NCBI RefSeq assembly: GCF_001645105.1
Contig: NZ_LKEG01000042.1
Location: 62,001-126,000 of the forward strand
DNA: 64,000 nt
Direction of reading: 5' to 3'
From: Pseudomonas marginalis
GTDB taxonomy: Bacteria > Pseudomonadota > Gammaproteobacteria > Pseudomonadales > Pseudomonadaceae
Made by a program: the position numbers and the translations under genes. Positions 26,308-38,102 of the stretch are shown here, in pieces (positions within the stretch are counted from its first letter, which is position 1; each line of letters starts with the position of its first letter). The notes beneath the pieces were generated by a model, which saw only the letters and a list, made by a program, of their open reading frames with translations, was not told where the DNA came from and searched no databases.

Positions 26308-28940
26308 GACTTGGCCTTAGGTTTGCGCGACCCGCCGCTTTTCGCGGGAGCCGAACCCGCCTTGGGCGGGCCTTTACGGTGTTTACTTGGCTTGCTCGAC
26401 GGTTTTTCCGCCTCGCGGGACTTTCCCCCAGACGCCGCTTTACCACCGCTTTTGGCTTCGTTGAGCAACTGCTGCTTCAACTCACGGCTCTTGCGCAGCT
26501 CGGCGTTCTTCGCCGCTGCGTCGCTTGGGCGGTAGGCTTCTGGGGCCTTGTCCTTGGCAGAAGAACGACGACCGGCCTTGGCTGGCGCAGGCTCGGCAGC
26601 CGCTGCTTTCACAGGAGCGCCCTTGCCTTTGCTGGCTGGCGCAGCAGGTTCGCTGCCACGCTTTTTACGGCTGTTCGGCGCTTCGGCGGGTTTGTCAGGC
26701 ATGCCGAAATCGATCTTGCGCTCGTCGAGGTCGACGCGCATGACCTGCACTTCAACCGTGTCGCCCAAGCGGAAGCTGCGACCGGTGCGCTCGCCCGCCA
26801 AGCGGTGATGCACAGGGTCGAAGTGGTAGTAGTCGCCCGGCAAGGCGGTGACGTGCACCAGACCCTCGACGTAGATATCGGTCAGCTCGACGAACAGGCC
26901 AAAGCCGGTCACGGCGGTGATCACACCTGGGAACGACTCGCCCACGCGGTCTTTCATGAACTCGCACTTGAGCCAATTCACGACGTCACGGGTGGCTTCA
27001 TCGGCGCGGCGCTCGCTCATGGAGCACTGCTCGCCCAACTGTTCCAGGGCCGCTTCGTCGTACGGATAGATCCGTGCCTTCGGAATGGTCATGGCACCGG
27101 CGCGTTGGACGTGCGGCGTGTTCTGCTTGGAGTGGATCACGCTGCGGATCGCGCGGTGCGTGAGCAGATCCGGGTAACGGCGAATCGGGGAGGTGAAGTG
27201 GGTGTATGCCTCGTAATTCAGGCCGAAGTGGCCCTGGTTGTCGGCGCTGTACACCGCCTGGCTCAGGGAGCGCAGCATGACGGTCTGGATCACATGGTAA
27301 TCCGGACGGTCCTTGATGCTCGCCAGCAATGCCTGATAATCCTTCGGCGTCGGGCCGTCCTTGCCTTTGTGCAGGGACAGGCCAAGCTCACCGAGGAACG
27401 CACGCAGTTTTTCCAGACGCTCCGGCGGCGGACCGTCGTGCACACGGTACAACGCAGGGATCTCGTGCTTCTTCAGGAATTCAGCGGTGGCCACGTTGGC
27501 CGCCAGCATGCATTCCTCGATCAGCTTGTGTGCGTCGTTGCGCGTGGTCGGGGTGATGGCGGCGATTTTGCGCTCGGAACCGAAGACAATCCGGGTTTCC
27601 TGGGTTTCAAAATCGATCGCACCCCGCACATGACGTGCGCCCAACAACACTTTGTACAAAGCGTAAAGCTGCTTGAGGTGCGGCACGACATGCCCGTACT
27701 CGCCACGCAGCGCTTTGGCTTCGCTGGTTTTCGGCTGTTCCAGGATGGTGCTGACCTTGTTGTAGGTCAGGCGCGCCTGGGAATGGATCACCGCTTCGTA
27801 GAACTGGTAATCGGTCATTTCGCCGGTTTTCGAGATGGTCATCTCGCACACCATGGCCAAACGGTCGACTTTCGGGTTCAGGGAGCACAGGCCGTTGGAC
27901 AGCTGCTCAGGCAGCATCGGGATCACGCGCTCAGGGAAATACACGGAGTTGCCGCGTACCTGCGCCTCGTTGTCCAGGGCCGAACCGATTTTCACGTAGC
28001 TGGACACGTCGGCAATCGCGACGAACAGCTTCCAGCCGCCGGAGAACAGGCGCAGCTTGCCAGGCTTGGCTTCGCAGTAGACCGCATCGTCGAAGTCGCG
28101 GGCATCTTCGCCGTCGATGGTGACGAACGGCAGATGGCGCAGGTCGATGCGTTTTTCTTTGTCTTTCTCTTCAACTTCCGGCTTGAGCTTGGCGGCTTCT
28201 TTCAGCACAGCCTCAGGCCAGACGTGAGGAATATCGTAGGTGCGCAGCGCGACGTCGATTTCCATGCCCGGCGCCATGTAGTTGCCGACCACTTCAACGA
28301 TATCGCCTTGAGGCTGGAAGCGTGCCGTTGGCCAGTGGGTGATTTTCACCTCGACGAACTGGCCGACCTTGGCGGCGCCATTGCGGCCCGGGGTAATCAG
28401 CACTTCCTGCTGGACCTTCGGGTTATCCGGCACCACAAAGCCGATGCCGCCTTCTTCGAAGTAACGGCCGACGATGGACTCGTGGGCACGGGACACCACT
28501 TCGACGATCACACCTTCGCGACGACCGCGACGGTCCAGGCCCGACACGCGTGCCAGCGCACGGTCGCCATCGAACACCAGGCGCATTTGCGCCGGGCTCA
28601 TGAACAGGTCGTCACTGCCGTCGTCCGGGATCAGGAAGCCGAAGCCGTCACGATGGCCGGCAATGCGGCCCAGGATCAGGTCGAGCTTATCCACCGGCGC
28701 GTAAGTACCACGGCGGGTATAGATCAGTTGAGCATCGCGCTCCATGGCACGCAAACGGCGGCGCAGGGCTTCGAGCTGGTCTTCGGTGGTCAGACCGAAC
28801 TCTTCAACCAGCTGCTCGCGGCTAGCAGGCGAACCCCGATCGGCGAGGTGCGCCAGGATCAGTTCGCGGCTAGGAATAGGGTTTTCATATTTTTCCGCTT
28901 CACGAGCGGCCTCGGGATCGAGGGACTGCCAATCGGCCAT
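26304..28940 (-). CDS. rnr: Ribonuclease R
   Basis: An 878-aa processive 3'-5' exoribonuclease that degrades structured RNA. In order: N-terminal helix-turn-helix (about 20-85), cold-shock domains, the RNB catalytic domain with ITIDGEDARDFDDAVY supplying the metal-binding aspartates, an S1 domain (GVITAVTGFGLFVELTDIYV), and a basic Lys/Ala/Ser-rich disordered tail of about 140 residues. The tail is the part that in E. coli governs stability and tmRNA-SmpB interactions. The ATG 28940 gives MADWQSLDPEAAREAEKYEN. It is followed without gap by rlmB. Confidence 0.96.
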   Translation of the reverse strand: MADWQSLDPEAAREAEKYENPIPSRELILAHLADRGSPASREQLVEEFGLTTEDQLEALRRRLRAMERDAQLIYTRRGTYAPVDKLDLILGRIAGHRDGFGFLIPDDGSDDLFMSPAQMRLVFDGDRALARVSGLDRRGRREGVIVEVVSRAHESIVGRYFEEGGIGFVVPDNPKVQQEVLITPGRNGAAKVGQFVEVKITHWPTARFQPQGDIVEVVGNYMAPGMEIDVALRTYDIPHVWPEAVLKEAAKLKPEVEEKDKEKRIDLRHLPFVTIDGEDARDFDDAVYCEAKPGKLRLFSGGWKLFVAIADVSSYVKIGSALDNEAQVRGNSVYFPERVIPMLPEQLSNGLCSLNPKVDRLAMVCEMTISKTGEMTDYQFYEAVIHSQARLTYNKVSTILEQPKTSEAKALRGEYGHVVPHLKQLYALYKVLLGARHVRGAIDFETQETRIVFGSERKIAAITPTTRNDAHKLIEECMLAANVATAEFLKKHEIPALYRVHDGPPPERLEKLRAFLGELGLSLHKGKDGPTPKDYQALLASIKDRPDYHVIQTVMLRSLSQAVYSADNQGHFGLNYEAYTHFTSPIRRYPDLLTHRAIRSVIHSKQNTPHVQRAGAMTIPKARIYPYDEAALEQLGEQCSMSERRADEATRDVVNWLKCEFMKDRVGESFPGVITAVTGFGLFVELTDIYVEGLVHVTALPGDYYHFDPVHHRLAGERTGRSFRLGDTVEVQVMRVDLDERKIDFGMPDKPAEAPNSRKKRGSEPAAPASKGKGAPVKAAAAEPAPAKAGRRSSAKDKAPEAYRPSDAAAKNAELRKSRELKQQLLNEAKSGGKAASGGKSREAEKPSSKPSKHRKGPPKAGSAPAKSGGSRKPKAKS

Positions 28941-29091
28941 TAGAGAGTTTTCACCTTGTCTATATGCGGGTTAGTTTGGCATACGCGTATTGAAACGGGA
29001 AATTTCAGACGTCAACAAGCCTTTTAAAGCCCCCAGCGCACACCTTGCACGACCACTGGCGAAATTTTCCAGGCTTTTTTCATGGCGGGGG

Positions 29092-29120
29092 TTTACAGCT
29101 TAAAATCCCCTCCGTATAGT
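29092..29120 (+). promoter_or_regulatory. Promoter of the first tRNA-Leu gene
   Basis: -35 TTTACA (29092-29097), 17-base spacer, -10 TATAGT (29115-29120). The same elements with the same spacing precede the second copy, which supports both. Confidence 0.75.
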
Positions 29121-29154
29121 GCGCGCCATCGACGACGGCAACGTTGTTGATGCT

Positions 29155-29241
29155 GCCCAGGTGGTGAAATTGGTAGACACGCCAGCTTCAGGTGCTGGTG
29201 ATCGCAAGGTCGTGGAAGTTCGAGTCTTCTCCTGGGCACCA
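29155..29241 (+). tRNA. tRNA-Leu(CAG), copy 1
   Basis: An 87-base class II tRNA with encoded CCA end. The acceptor arms GCCCAGG and CCTGGGC pair, the anticodon loop TTCAGGT (stem CCAGC/GCTGG) gives anticodon CAG at 29189-29191, the long variable arm contains TGATCGCAAGGTCG and the T-loop reads GTTCGAGTC. It reads CUG leucine codons, the main leucine codon in this GC-rich genome. Confidence 0.97.
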
Positions 29242-29252
29242 AATTCAGATCA

Positions 29253-29275
29253 AACCCGCGAAAGCGGGTTTTTTC
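29253..29275 (+). terminator. Terminator after tRNA-Leu copy 1
   Basis: AACCCGC-GAAA-GCGGGTT followed by T-rich sequence; it begins 12 bases after the CCA end. The identical element follows copy 2. Confidence 0.85.
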
Positions 29276-29330
29276 GTTCCAGGCCTTTGATTTTCAACAG
29301 AAAACTTGATTTATTTTTTTGAATCAGGGG

Positions 29331-29359
29331 TTTACAGATCAAAAAGCCCTCCGTATAGT
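29331..29359 (+). promoter_or_regulatory. Promoter of the second tRNA-Leu gene
   Basis: -35 TTTACA (29331-29336), 17-base spacer, -10 TATAGT (29354-29359), followed by a GC-rich start region as in copy 1. Confidence 0.75.
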
Positions 29360-29390
29360 TCGCTCCATCAACAGCGCAAGCGTTGATAAT

Positions 29391-29477
29391 GCCCAGGTGG
29401 TGAAATTGGTAGACACGCCAGCTTCAGGTGCTGGTGATCGCAAGGTCGTGGAAGTTCGAGTCTTCTCCTGGGCACCA
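29391..29477 (+). tRNA. tRNA-Leu(CAG), copy 2
   Basis: All 87 bases are identical to the copy at 29155. The two genes are 236 bases apart start to start, and each has its own promoter and terminator, so they are independent transcription units produced by tandem duplication. Confidence 0.97.
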
Positions 29478-29488
29478 AATTCAGATCA

Positions 29489-29510
29489 AACCCGCGAAAG
29501 CGGGTTTTTT
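29489..29510 (+). terminator. Terminator after tRNA-Leu copy 2
   Basis: AACCCGC-GAAA-GCGGGTT followed by T4, the same hairpin as after copy 1. Confidence 0.85.
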
Positions 29511-29635
29511 CGTTTCCGGGGTTTGATAAACTCAACATGGAAACTTCCCCCGCGATTTGCCCCTCGTCCGCACTTGAGAAGTTTTATCGTTTATCCTTGT
29601 AAGTATTTGTTGCATACAAGTGAGGAACACCCCGG

Positions 29636-30661
29636 ATGATGATCCGCGATACCCGTCTCAAGACATCCCTTCTGCGTGGCCTGACCATCACCCTGCTCGG
29701 CCTGACCCTGCTCTCACCTACCGCCTATTCCGCCGACAAGGTCTCATTGACCCTGTACAACGGCCAGCACAAAGAGGTCGGCGACGAACTCGCCAAGGCC
29801 TTTGAGGCCAAAACCGGCATCCACGTCAACGTGCGCAAAGGCAGCAGCAACCAGCTGGCCAGCCAGGTCGTCGAAGAAGGCGACCGCTCCCCCGCCGACG
29901 TGATCTACACCGAAGAGTCGCCGCCGCTGAACAAACTCGGCGAGCAAGGCCTGCTGGCCAAGATTGACGCCAGCACACTCGACGTATTGCCCAAGGACTA
30001 TGTTGGCGCCCATGGCGACTGGATGGGCGTGACCGCACGCACCCGCGTCGTGGCCTTTAATCCGAAACTGATTGCTGAAAAAGACTTGCCCAAGTCGGTT
30101 CTGGATTTCGCCGGTCCCGAGTGGCAAGGCAAAGTAGGCTTTGTCCCCACCAGCGGCGCCTTCCAGGAACAAGCCGTGGCGATCATCAAGCTGCACGGTC
30201 GCGAGGCGGCTGAAGAATGGCTGACCGGTTTGCGCGCTTTCGGCAAGGTGTACAGCAACAACATGGTCGCGCTCAAGGCTGTGGAAAATGGCGAAGTGGC
30301 CACCGTGCTGGTGAATAACTATTACTGGTTTGCCCTGAAAAAGGAAAAAACCAACCTGGATTCCCAACTGCATTACTTCACCAACGGCGATGCAGGCGGC
30401 CTGATCACCGTGTCTTCCGCCGCCGCGCTGAAATCCAGCAAGCATCCCAAGGAAGCCCAGCAACTGCTGGCGTTCATGGCCAGTGAAGAAGGCCAACGCG
30501 TGATTACCAACACCTCGGCGGAATACCCGCTGCGTAAAGGCATGGAATCCAACCGCGGCCTCAAGCCTTTCAGTGAGCTGCAACCGCCGAAAGTCACCCC
30601 CGCCGACCTGGGCAACGCCGAAGAAGCCCTGGACCTGGAACGTGACGTTGGCTTGAACTGA
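29636..30661 (+). CDS. Fe3+ ABC transporter periplasmic binding protein (FbpA/HitA-like)
   Basis: A 341-aa precursor with a signal peptide ending TAYSA, followed by DKVSLTLYNGQHKEVGDELA, the opening of ferric-ion-binding proteins (class D SBP fold). The adjacent tyrosines that coordinate Fe3+ appear in VNNYYWFALKK near residue 225. It binds free ferric iron in the periplasm and hands it to the permease encoded by the next gene, which begins on the last base of its stop codon. Two ATGs in a row (29636, 29639) make the exact start uncertain. I see no clear Fur box in the 150 bases upstream. Confidence 0.9.
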   Translation: MMIRDTRLKTSLLRGLTITLLGLTLLSPTAYSADKVSLTLYNGQHKEVGDELAKAFEAKTGIHVNVRKGSSNQLASQVVEEGDRSPADVIYTEESPPLNKLGEQGLLAKIDASTLDVLPKDYVGAHGDWMGVTARTRVVAFNPKLIAEKDLPKSVLDFAGPEWQGKVGFVPTSGAFQEQAVAIIKLHGREAAEEWLTGLRAFGKVYSNNMVALKAVENGEVATVLVNNYYWFALKKEKTNLDSQLHYFTNGDAGGLITVSSAAALKSSKHPKEAQQLLAFMASEEGQRVITNTSAEYPLRKGMESNRGLKPFSELQPPKVTPADLGNAEEALDLERDVGLN

Positions 30662-32226
30662 TGAACCCATCGCGACCCGCTTCCGCCCTGCACGGGGGTT
30701 TGCGCCCAAGGCGCAAGCGCCCGTCGATCTGGCTGGTGCTGCCCGTCCTGTTCCTGGTGGGCCTGAGCCTGCTGCCGCTGGTGTATGTCGGACTCAAGGC
30801 CTGGCAGGCCGGCTGGGCGGAGGCGGTGCATCTGCTGTGGCGGCCGTATGTGTTCGGGCTGCTGCGCAATACCCTGGCATTGATGGTCGGCGTGACGCTG
30901 GTATGCGGCGTGGTCGGCCTGTCCCTGGCCTGGTTGCTGGAACGCAGCAACCTGCCGGGGCGCCGTATCTGGGGCGTGGTGCTGTGCCTGCCGTTTGCGG
31001 TACCCGCCTTTGTCAGCAGCTTTACCTGGGTGTCGCTCAGCGCCCATTTCGAAGGGCTGGGCGGCGCCATCCTGGTGATGAGCCTGTCCAAGTACCCGCT
31101 GGTGTTTCTGCCGGTGGCGGCGACATTGCGCAATCTTGATCCGTCCCTGGAGGAGTCTGCACGAACGCTGGGACTGAATCGCTGGGGCGTGTTTTTTCGG
31201 ATTACGCTGCCTTTGCTGTGGCCTTCGCTACTGGCGGGGGGCCTCTTGATCGCCTTGCATATGCTGGTGGAGTTCGGCGCCTTGTCGATCATCGGCCTGC
31301 AGACCTTTACCACCGCGATCTATCAACAATTCGAGCTGGAATTCAGCAATGCCAATGCCGCGATGCTGTCGGCAGTGCTGCTGATGATGTGCCTGACCCT
31401 GTTATGGCTGGAGCTACGCGTACGCGGCAAGGGCCGACATGTTCGTATCGGCCAGGGCGCTGCGCGGCATGCCGAGCAGGTGCGACTGGGCAAGTGGGCA
31501 CCGCTCGGCCAAGCCTATTGCCTGGCGCTGGCAATCATCGGCAGTGGCATTCCGCTGGGGATGCTCGGTTATTGGCTGGCGGTGGGCTCTTCCGCCGCAT
31601 TCCCGGTCGCCGAGATCAGCGAGGCACTGCTGTCCTCCCTGGCGCTGTCGCTCGGCGGCGCCGCACTGTGCCTGGTATTGGCGGTGCCGGTGGGACTGCT
31701 GGTGGTGCGCTACAAAGGCCAACTGGCGATCTGGGCCGAGCGTCTGCCGTACTTGCTGCACGCGCTGCCCGGTTTGGTGATTGCGCTGACGCTGGTGTAC
31801 TTCGCACTGCATTACGTGCCGGCGCTGTATCAGACGTCGGCATTGTTGCTGATCGCGTATGCGTTGTTGTTTCTACCGCTGGCTCAGTCACCGATTCGTA
31901 CGGCCCTGAACAAGGCGGCGCCGCAACTGGAAGAGGCCGCACGCACGCTCGGGGCGTCGTCGTTCAGCGCGTTTTGTCGGGTTACCTTGCCGATTATTTT
32001 CCCGGCCTTGGGCGCGGCGTTTGCGCTGGTGTTCCTGGATGCGATGAAGGAATTGACGGCGACATTGCTGCTCAGTCCGACAGGGTTGAATACCTTGGCG
32101 ACAGCGGTGTGGGCGCACACCTCGAATGTGGAATTCGCGGCGGCGGCGCCGTATGCGGCGCTGTTGATAGTGGTGTCGGGGTTGCCGGTTTACCTGCTCA
32201 CGACACGGATGTATTTGAGCCGCTGA
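30661..32226 (+). CDS. Fe3+ ABC transporter permease (FbpB/HitB-like)
   Basis: A 521-aa fused permease with about 12 membrane helices in two homologous halves. Each half carries the ATPase-contacting EAA loop: EESARTLGLNRWGVFFRITLP in the first and EEAARTLGASSFSAFCRVTLP in the second (quoted only in part as the shared E-x-ARTLG core). It imports ferric iron delivered by the binding protein with which its start codon overlaps by one base (TGATG). No gene for the ATPase subunit follows; the next gene is convergent. An ATPase encoded elsewhere must serve the system. Confidence 0.9.
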   Translation: MNPSRPASALHGGLRPRRKRPSIWLVLPVLFLVGLSLLPLVYVGLKAWQAGWAEAVHLLWRPYVFGLLRNTLALMVGVTLVCGVVGLSLAWLLERSNLPGRRIWGVVLCLPFAVPAFVSSFTWVSLSAHFEGLGGAILVMSLSKYPLVFLPVAATLRNLDPSLEESARTLGLNRWGVFFRITLPLLWPSLLAGGLLIALHMLVEFGALSIIGLQTFTTAIYQQFELEFSNANAAMLSAVLLMMCLTLLWLELRVRGKGRHVRIGQGAARHAEQVRLGKWAPLGQAYCLALAIIGSGIPLGMLGYWLAVGSSAAFPVAEISEALLSSLALSLGGAALCLVLAVPVGLLVVRYKGQLAIWAERLPYLLHALPGLVIALTLVYFALHYVPALYQTSALLLIAYALLFLPLAQSPIRTALNKAAPQLEEAARTLGASSFSAFCRVTLPIIFPALGAAFALVFLDAMKELTATLLLSPTGLNTLATAVWAHTSNVEFAAAAPYAALLIVVSGLPVYLLTTRMYLSR

Positions 32227-32228
32227 AA

Positions 32229-32319
32229 CCGCTATCGGGGGCAAGCCCCCTCCCACAGTTGACCGAGTTCCAACGCTGGAATGCAGGTAAATGTGGGAGG
32301 GGGCTTGCCCTCGATGAGG
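32229..32319. repeat. REP doublet, architecture 2
   Basis: Outward arms CCGCTATCGGGGGCAAGCCC and GTGGGAGGGGGCTTGCCCTC with the AGTTGACCGAGTTCCAACGC spacer. It fills the gap between the convergent permease and chemoreceptor genes. Confidence 0.9.
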
Positions 32320-32334
32320 TCGGTACAGGCGATA

Positions 32335-34269
32335 CTAGGCCCTGAACTGCCCCAAGCTCGCCTTCAACTGCGCTGCCAACCCATCCAGCACCTTGCCACT
32401 GGCCGTCGTTTCCACCACCGCCTGCGCAGCCCGCTCGGCCTGGGCGTGGATCACCTCAACCCGCCCACGCACCGCATGCGCACCTTGCGCCTGATGCTCA
32501 GCCGCGCGCGTCGCCAAGCCAATCGCCGCATGCACCTGCTCCACCGAAGCCTGCACCGTCTGTTGCAGGCGCACGCTGTCGCGCAGCACCAGCAAACCTT
32601 CGCTGGCCTGGCGCCCGGCCTTACCGATGGTTTCCACTGCCTCGCGCGCGCCCTGCTGCAACGCCACGATATGCGCCTGAATATCGCCCGTGGAGCTTTG
32701 CGTCTTGCTGGCCAGCGCCCGAACCTCATCCGCCACCACCGCAAAACCACGCCCGGTCTCGCCGGCACGCGCTGCTTCGATGGCCGCGTTGAGCGCCAAC
32801 AGGTTGGTCTGCTCGGCGATGCCGTGAATCACGGTCAGCACCACCTCGATCTGCTCACTTTGTTGAGCCAGGCGCTCGATGACCTGAGAGCCTGCCTGCA
32901 CCTGGCCCGCGAGCGCCTCGATCAGGCTGCCGACTTCGGCTGACGTACGCGAGTTCTCATCCGTGGCCTGGCGAATATCCACCACCTGCTGCAACGCCGC
33001 CTGCATCGCATGGCTTTCGGCCTGCGCCTCGTCGGCCATTTGCGACAGTGCGCGCAGGCTTTCAGCCACCTCATCACGCTGCAAGCCGGCCGCCGCGTCA
33101 GCACCGGCATTGCGCAAGGTCATTGCACCGATTTCCACGCCGGTACGCTGGGCCACATCTCCCGCCTCACGCACGATAGGCTGCAACTTATCCACAAAGC
33201 GATTGACCGCCGAGGCCATATCGCCGATTTCGTCCTTGCTGCTGATCTGCACGCGCTTGGTGAGGTCCCCCTCGCCCGCCGCCAAATCATCCATGGCTGC
33301 GATCAGCAGCTTCAGGCGGTTGACCACACGGCGGCCCAGCACGATGGCGATCAACAGCAATACGCCTAGACCGACCAGCGCAAGCCCCATGCCGATGCGC
33401 CAGCGCAAGGTGCCAGCAGCGTCCTGAACGGCGCTGGTGGTGTTGGCGGTCATCTGGGTAGCGGTGGCTTGGGCGGACTGCAGACGGGCGCCCATGGCAG
33501 CAGCGCTGTCGGCTGCAGCACCCTTGAGGCTATCGCCGACGAGCTGATCACCGCTGGCGATCAGGGCTGCGAAGCGCTTGTCGAGCGCTTGCAGATCCGC
33601 TTCAACCGAGGCGGTCGAAACGCCCATGCGCACCTTGCCGATCTCTACCCCATTGGGGCTGATGGATGCTTCGACGTAGTAAACAGAAGAGTCGCTCTTA
33701 GCCGCATCCAGCACTTTATCCAGTGCACGGTCACCCGCGCCCTTTGCCAGCAGCGCCTGATTGATCGGGTTTTCACGGTTGAGGTAGCGGGTCAGGTGCT
33801 CGCCAGCCGCGTCGTCGTAGACCACGAACAGCACATTGGGATTGCGCTGGGCGCGTCGCGCAAACTCCGACAACGTCGGCACGTCGCTGTCCCACATGGC
33901 GCGGGGCGCCACTGAGGCCAGTAACTGCGCCATGTCATTGGCGGAGTCCTGCAGGTCTTTTTCCAAGGTCGCGCGCAGTTGCTTCTGCTCTTCCTGCAGG
34001 CGGGTCGACAGCCCCGCCGTCAGACGCTGACGGGTGCTGGTGGACAGGCTGTCCAGGCTGGAGGTGACTTCCTTGCCGGCCTGGGCCAATTCGCCGGACA
34101 GCTTCTGGCTGTCGATTCCCAGGCGATTGCCCAAATCAGCTTCCAACGCCGTGACCGTGCTCCGGGTTAGAGCGACGGCCACCAGCACTTGCACTAAAAG
34201 AGCGATACCTAGGGTAACGAACACCGGCCGCAACAAACGGCTTTGTAACAATGAGAGAACGGCAGACAT
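32335..34269 (-). CDS. Methyl-accepting chemotaxis protein
   Basis: A 644-aa transmembrane chemoreceptor. An N-terminal membrane helix ([17 protein letters not shown]) is followed by a long periplasmic, largely helical sensor domain of about 290 residues, a second membrane helix ([15 protein letters not shown]), a HAMP domain (ending about residue 390) and the cytoplasmic signalling rod with the conserved hairpin tip [20 protein letters not shown]. It clusters with partners at the pole and controls CheA. The frame extends upstream, but the ATG at 34267-34269 ([12 protein letters not shown]) has a GGAGGGATT box. The ligand cannot be told from sequence. No C-terminal CheR-docking pentapeptide is visible (the end is SLGQFRA). 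Confidence 0.92.
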   Translation of the reverse strand: MSAVLSLLQSRLLRPVFVTLGIALLVQVLVAVALTRSTVTALEADLGNRLGIDSQKLSGELAQAGKEVTSSLDSLSTSTRQRLTAGLSTRLQEEQKQLRATLEKDLQDSANDMAQLLASVAPRAMWDSDVPTLSEFARRAQRNPNVLFVVYDDAAGEHLTRYLNRENPINQALLAKGAGDRALDKVLDAAKSDSSVYYVEASISPNGVEIGKVRMGVSTASVEADLQALDKRFAALIASGDQLVGDSLKGAAADSAAAMGARLQSAQATATQMTANTTSAVQDAAGTLRWRIGMGLALVGLGVLLLIAIVLGRRVVNRLKLLIAAMDDLAAGEGDLTKRVQISSKDEIGDMASAVNRFVDKLQPIVREAGDVAQRTGVEIGAMTLRNAGADAAAGLQRDEVAESLRALSQMADEAQAESHAMQAALQQVVDIRQATDENSRTSAEVGSLIEALAGQVQAGSQVIERLAQQSEQIEVVLTVIHGIAEQTNLLALNAAIEAARAGETGRGFAVVADEVRALASKTQSSTGDIQAHIVALQQGAREAVETIGKAGRQASEGLLVLRDSVRLQQTVQASVEQVHAAIGLATRAAEHQAQGAHAVRGRVEVIHAQAERAAQAVVETTASGKVLDGLAAQLKASLGQFRA

Positions 34270-34362
34270 CGGGAATCCCTCCACCACGGGTGCCATTAAT
34301 TTGATAGCACCGCGAAAAAGAGAAACAGAGCAAGGGTCGTGCCGCTTGGCGAACAGATACGA

Positions 34363-34388
34363 CAAAGGGCTCCCGAAGGAGCCCTTTG
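34363..34388. terminator. Hairpin between the chemoreceptor and purA
   Basis: AAAGGGCTCC and GGAGCCCTTT pair around a CGAA/TTCG tetraloop, a very stable stem. It lies 20 bases beyond the purA stop on the minus strand. The better T-run is on the plus strand (GCTTTTT), the minus side having only TTTGTCG. Confidence 0.75.
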
Positions 34389-34408
34389 CTTTTTACATCA
34401 ACAGCTTA

Positions 34409-36941
<2,533 letters not shown>

Positions 36942-37235
36942 TACGCCATTCCCCTATAATCCGGGCGGCCAGCCCTCGGCCGAGCCTTGAGTGAAGCAGA
37001 AAACACCCGCCCCCTGCATAAACCACGCGCAAGAGCGACGTGACGAACGACCTGCAAACGGCCTCGTCGGGCACTTTCCTCGAAAAACCTGTCACGCCTG
37101 CCGAATCAAACATGCAGACGCAAAAAAGCCGGGAATTTCCCGGCTGCCGCATCATACACCCGTTTTCTGAAAGGATCACCCCGCCAGGCGTTTTAGCCGC
37201 CCGACGGGAGTGAGCCCTACAGAATCACAGGCCGG
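36942..37235. other. Intergenic region between hflC and hisZ
   Basis: It contains the hflC terminator (annotated separately) and the hisZ promoter region, where a TATAAT-like word lies close to the start codon. The small DUF2065 gene that I recall at this position in P. aeruginosa is not recognisable here; no membrane-helix-encoding frame of about 60 codons is present. Confidence 0.5.
37122..37143 (-). terminator. Rho-independent terminator after hflC
   Basis: On the minus strand AGCCGGGAA and TTCCCGGCT pair tightly and are followed by T6. It lies about 90 bases past the hflC stop and probably ends the long nnrD-to-hflC unit. Confidence 0.85.
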
Positions 37236-38102
37236 TTACTTGGACTTTTCCAGGTAGCGGAAGAACTCGCTGCTTGGGTCCAGCACCATGACGTCGGTTT
37301 TGTTCGCGAAGCTTTCACGGTAGGCACGCAGGCTACGGTAGAACGCGTAGAACTCCTGGTCCTGGCCGTACGCCTTGGAGTAGATCGCCGCAGCTTGGGC
37401 ATCACCATCACCACGCGCCTCTTCAGACTCGCGATAGGCCTCTGCCAGCAGTACACGACGCTGACGGTCGGCATCCGCACGGATACCTTCAGCCAGCTCG
37501 TTACCCTTGGCGCGGTGCTCACGAGCCTCACGCTCACGCTCGGTGCTCATACGCTCGAACACGCTGCGGTTCACTTCCTTCGGCAGGTCGATAGCCTTGA
37601 CCCGAACATCGATCACCTCGATGCCCAGCTCTTTTTCCGCCATCGTGTTCAGCGAGCGCGTGATGTCCGCCATCAGCGCATCACGCTCACCGGACACTAC
37701 CTCGTGCAGGGTGCGCTTACCAAACTGGTCACGCAGGCCCGATTCCAGACGGCGCGACAAACGCTCGTCGGCAATCTGCTTGAGGCCGGAGGTCGCGGTG
37801 TAGAAGCGCTCGGCATCCTTGACGCGCCACTTGGCGTAGGCGTCAACCATCACGGCTTTCTTTTCCAGGGTCAGGAAGCGCTGTGTCGGTGCATCCAGGG
37901 TCATCAGGCGGGCGTCGAACTTGCGCACCTGGTTGACGTAGGGGACTTTCACATGCAGGCCCGGCTGGACATCCGCCTGGACCACGCGACCGAATTGCAG
38001 CAGCACCGCACGCTCGGTCTGAGCCACGATGTAGAAGCAGTTCCAGGCAGCGATGACCACGACGACGCCCACAATCAGGGCGGTCAGCGATTTATTGCTC
38101 AT
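37236..38102 (-). CDS. hflC: Protease modulator HflC
   Basis: A 288-aa membrane-anchored SPFH/prohibitin-family protein. One N-terminal membrane helix (LTALIVGVVVVIAAWNCFYIV) is followed by the SPFH domain and a C-terminal helical region that folds into the HflKC cage. With HflK it surrounds FtsH in the inner membrane and tempers its proteolysis. The start ATG 38102 overlaps the hflK stop by one base (TGATG); a TTG one codon earlier is ignored. Confidence 0.95.
   Translation of the reverse strand: MSNKSLTALIVGVVVVIAAWNCFYIVAQTERAVLLQFGRVVQADVQPGLHVKVPYVNQVRKFDARLMTLDAPTQRFLTLEKKAVMVDAYAKWRVKDAERFYTATSGLKQIADERLSRRLESGLRDQFGKRTLHEVVSGERDALMADITRSLNTMAEKELGIEVIDVRVKAIDLPKEVNRSVFERMSTEREREAREHRAKGNELAEGIRADADRQRRVLLAEAYRESEEARGDGDAQAAAIYSKAYGQDQEFYAFYRSLRAYRESFANKTDVMVLDPSSEFFRYLEKSK

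Noticed and set aside
26379..28943. An 854-codon plus-strand frame opposite rnr
   Set aside because: Antisense shadow; RNase R on the other strand is unambiguous.
29155..29477. tRNA-Leu pair considered as a phage or island attachment site
   Set aside because: No integrase and no partial tRNA copy at a distance; the next genes are an ordinary iron transporter and chemoreceptor. The second tRNA is complete with its own promoter.
29520..29635. Fur box before the ferric binding protein
   Set aside because: AT-rich words such as TTTTATCGTTTATCC occur, but none matches the 19-base Fur palindrome well enough.
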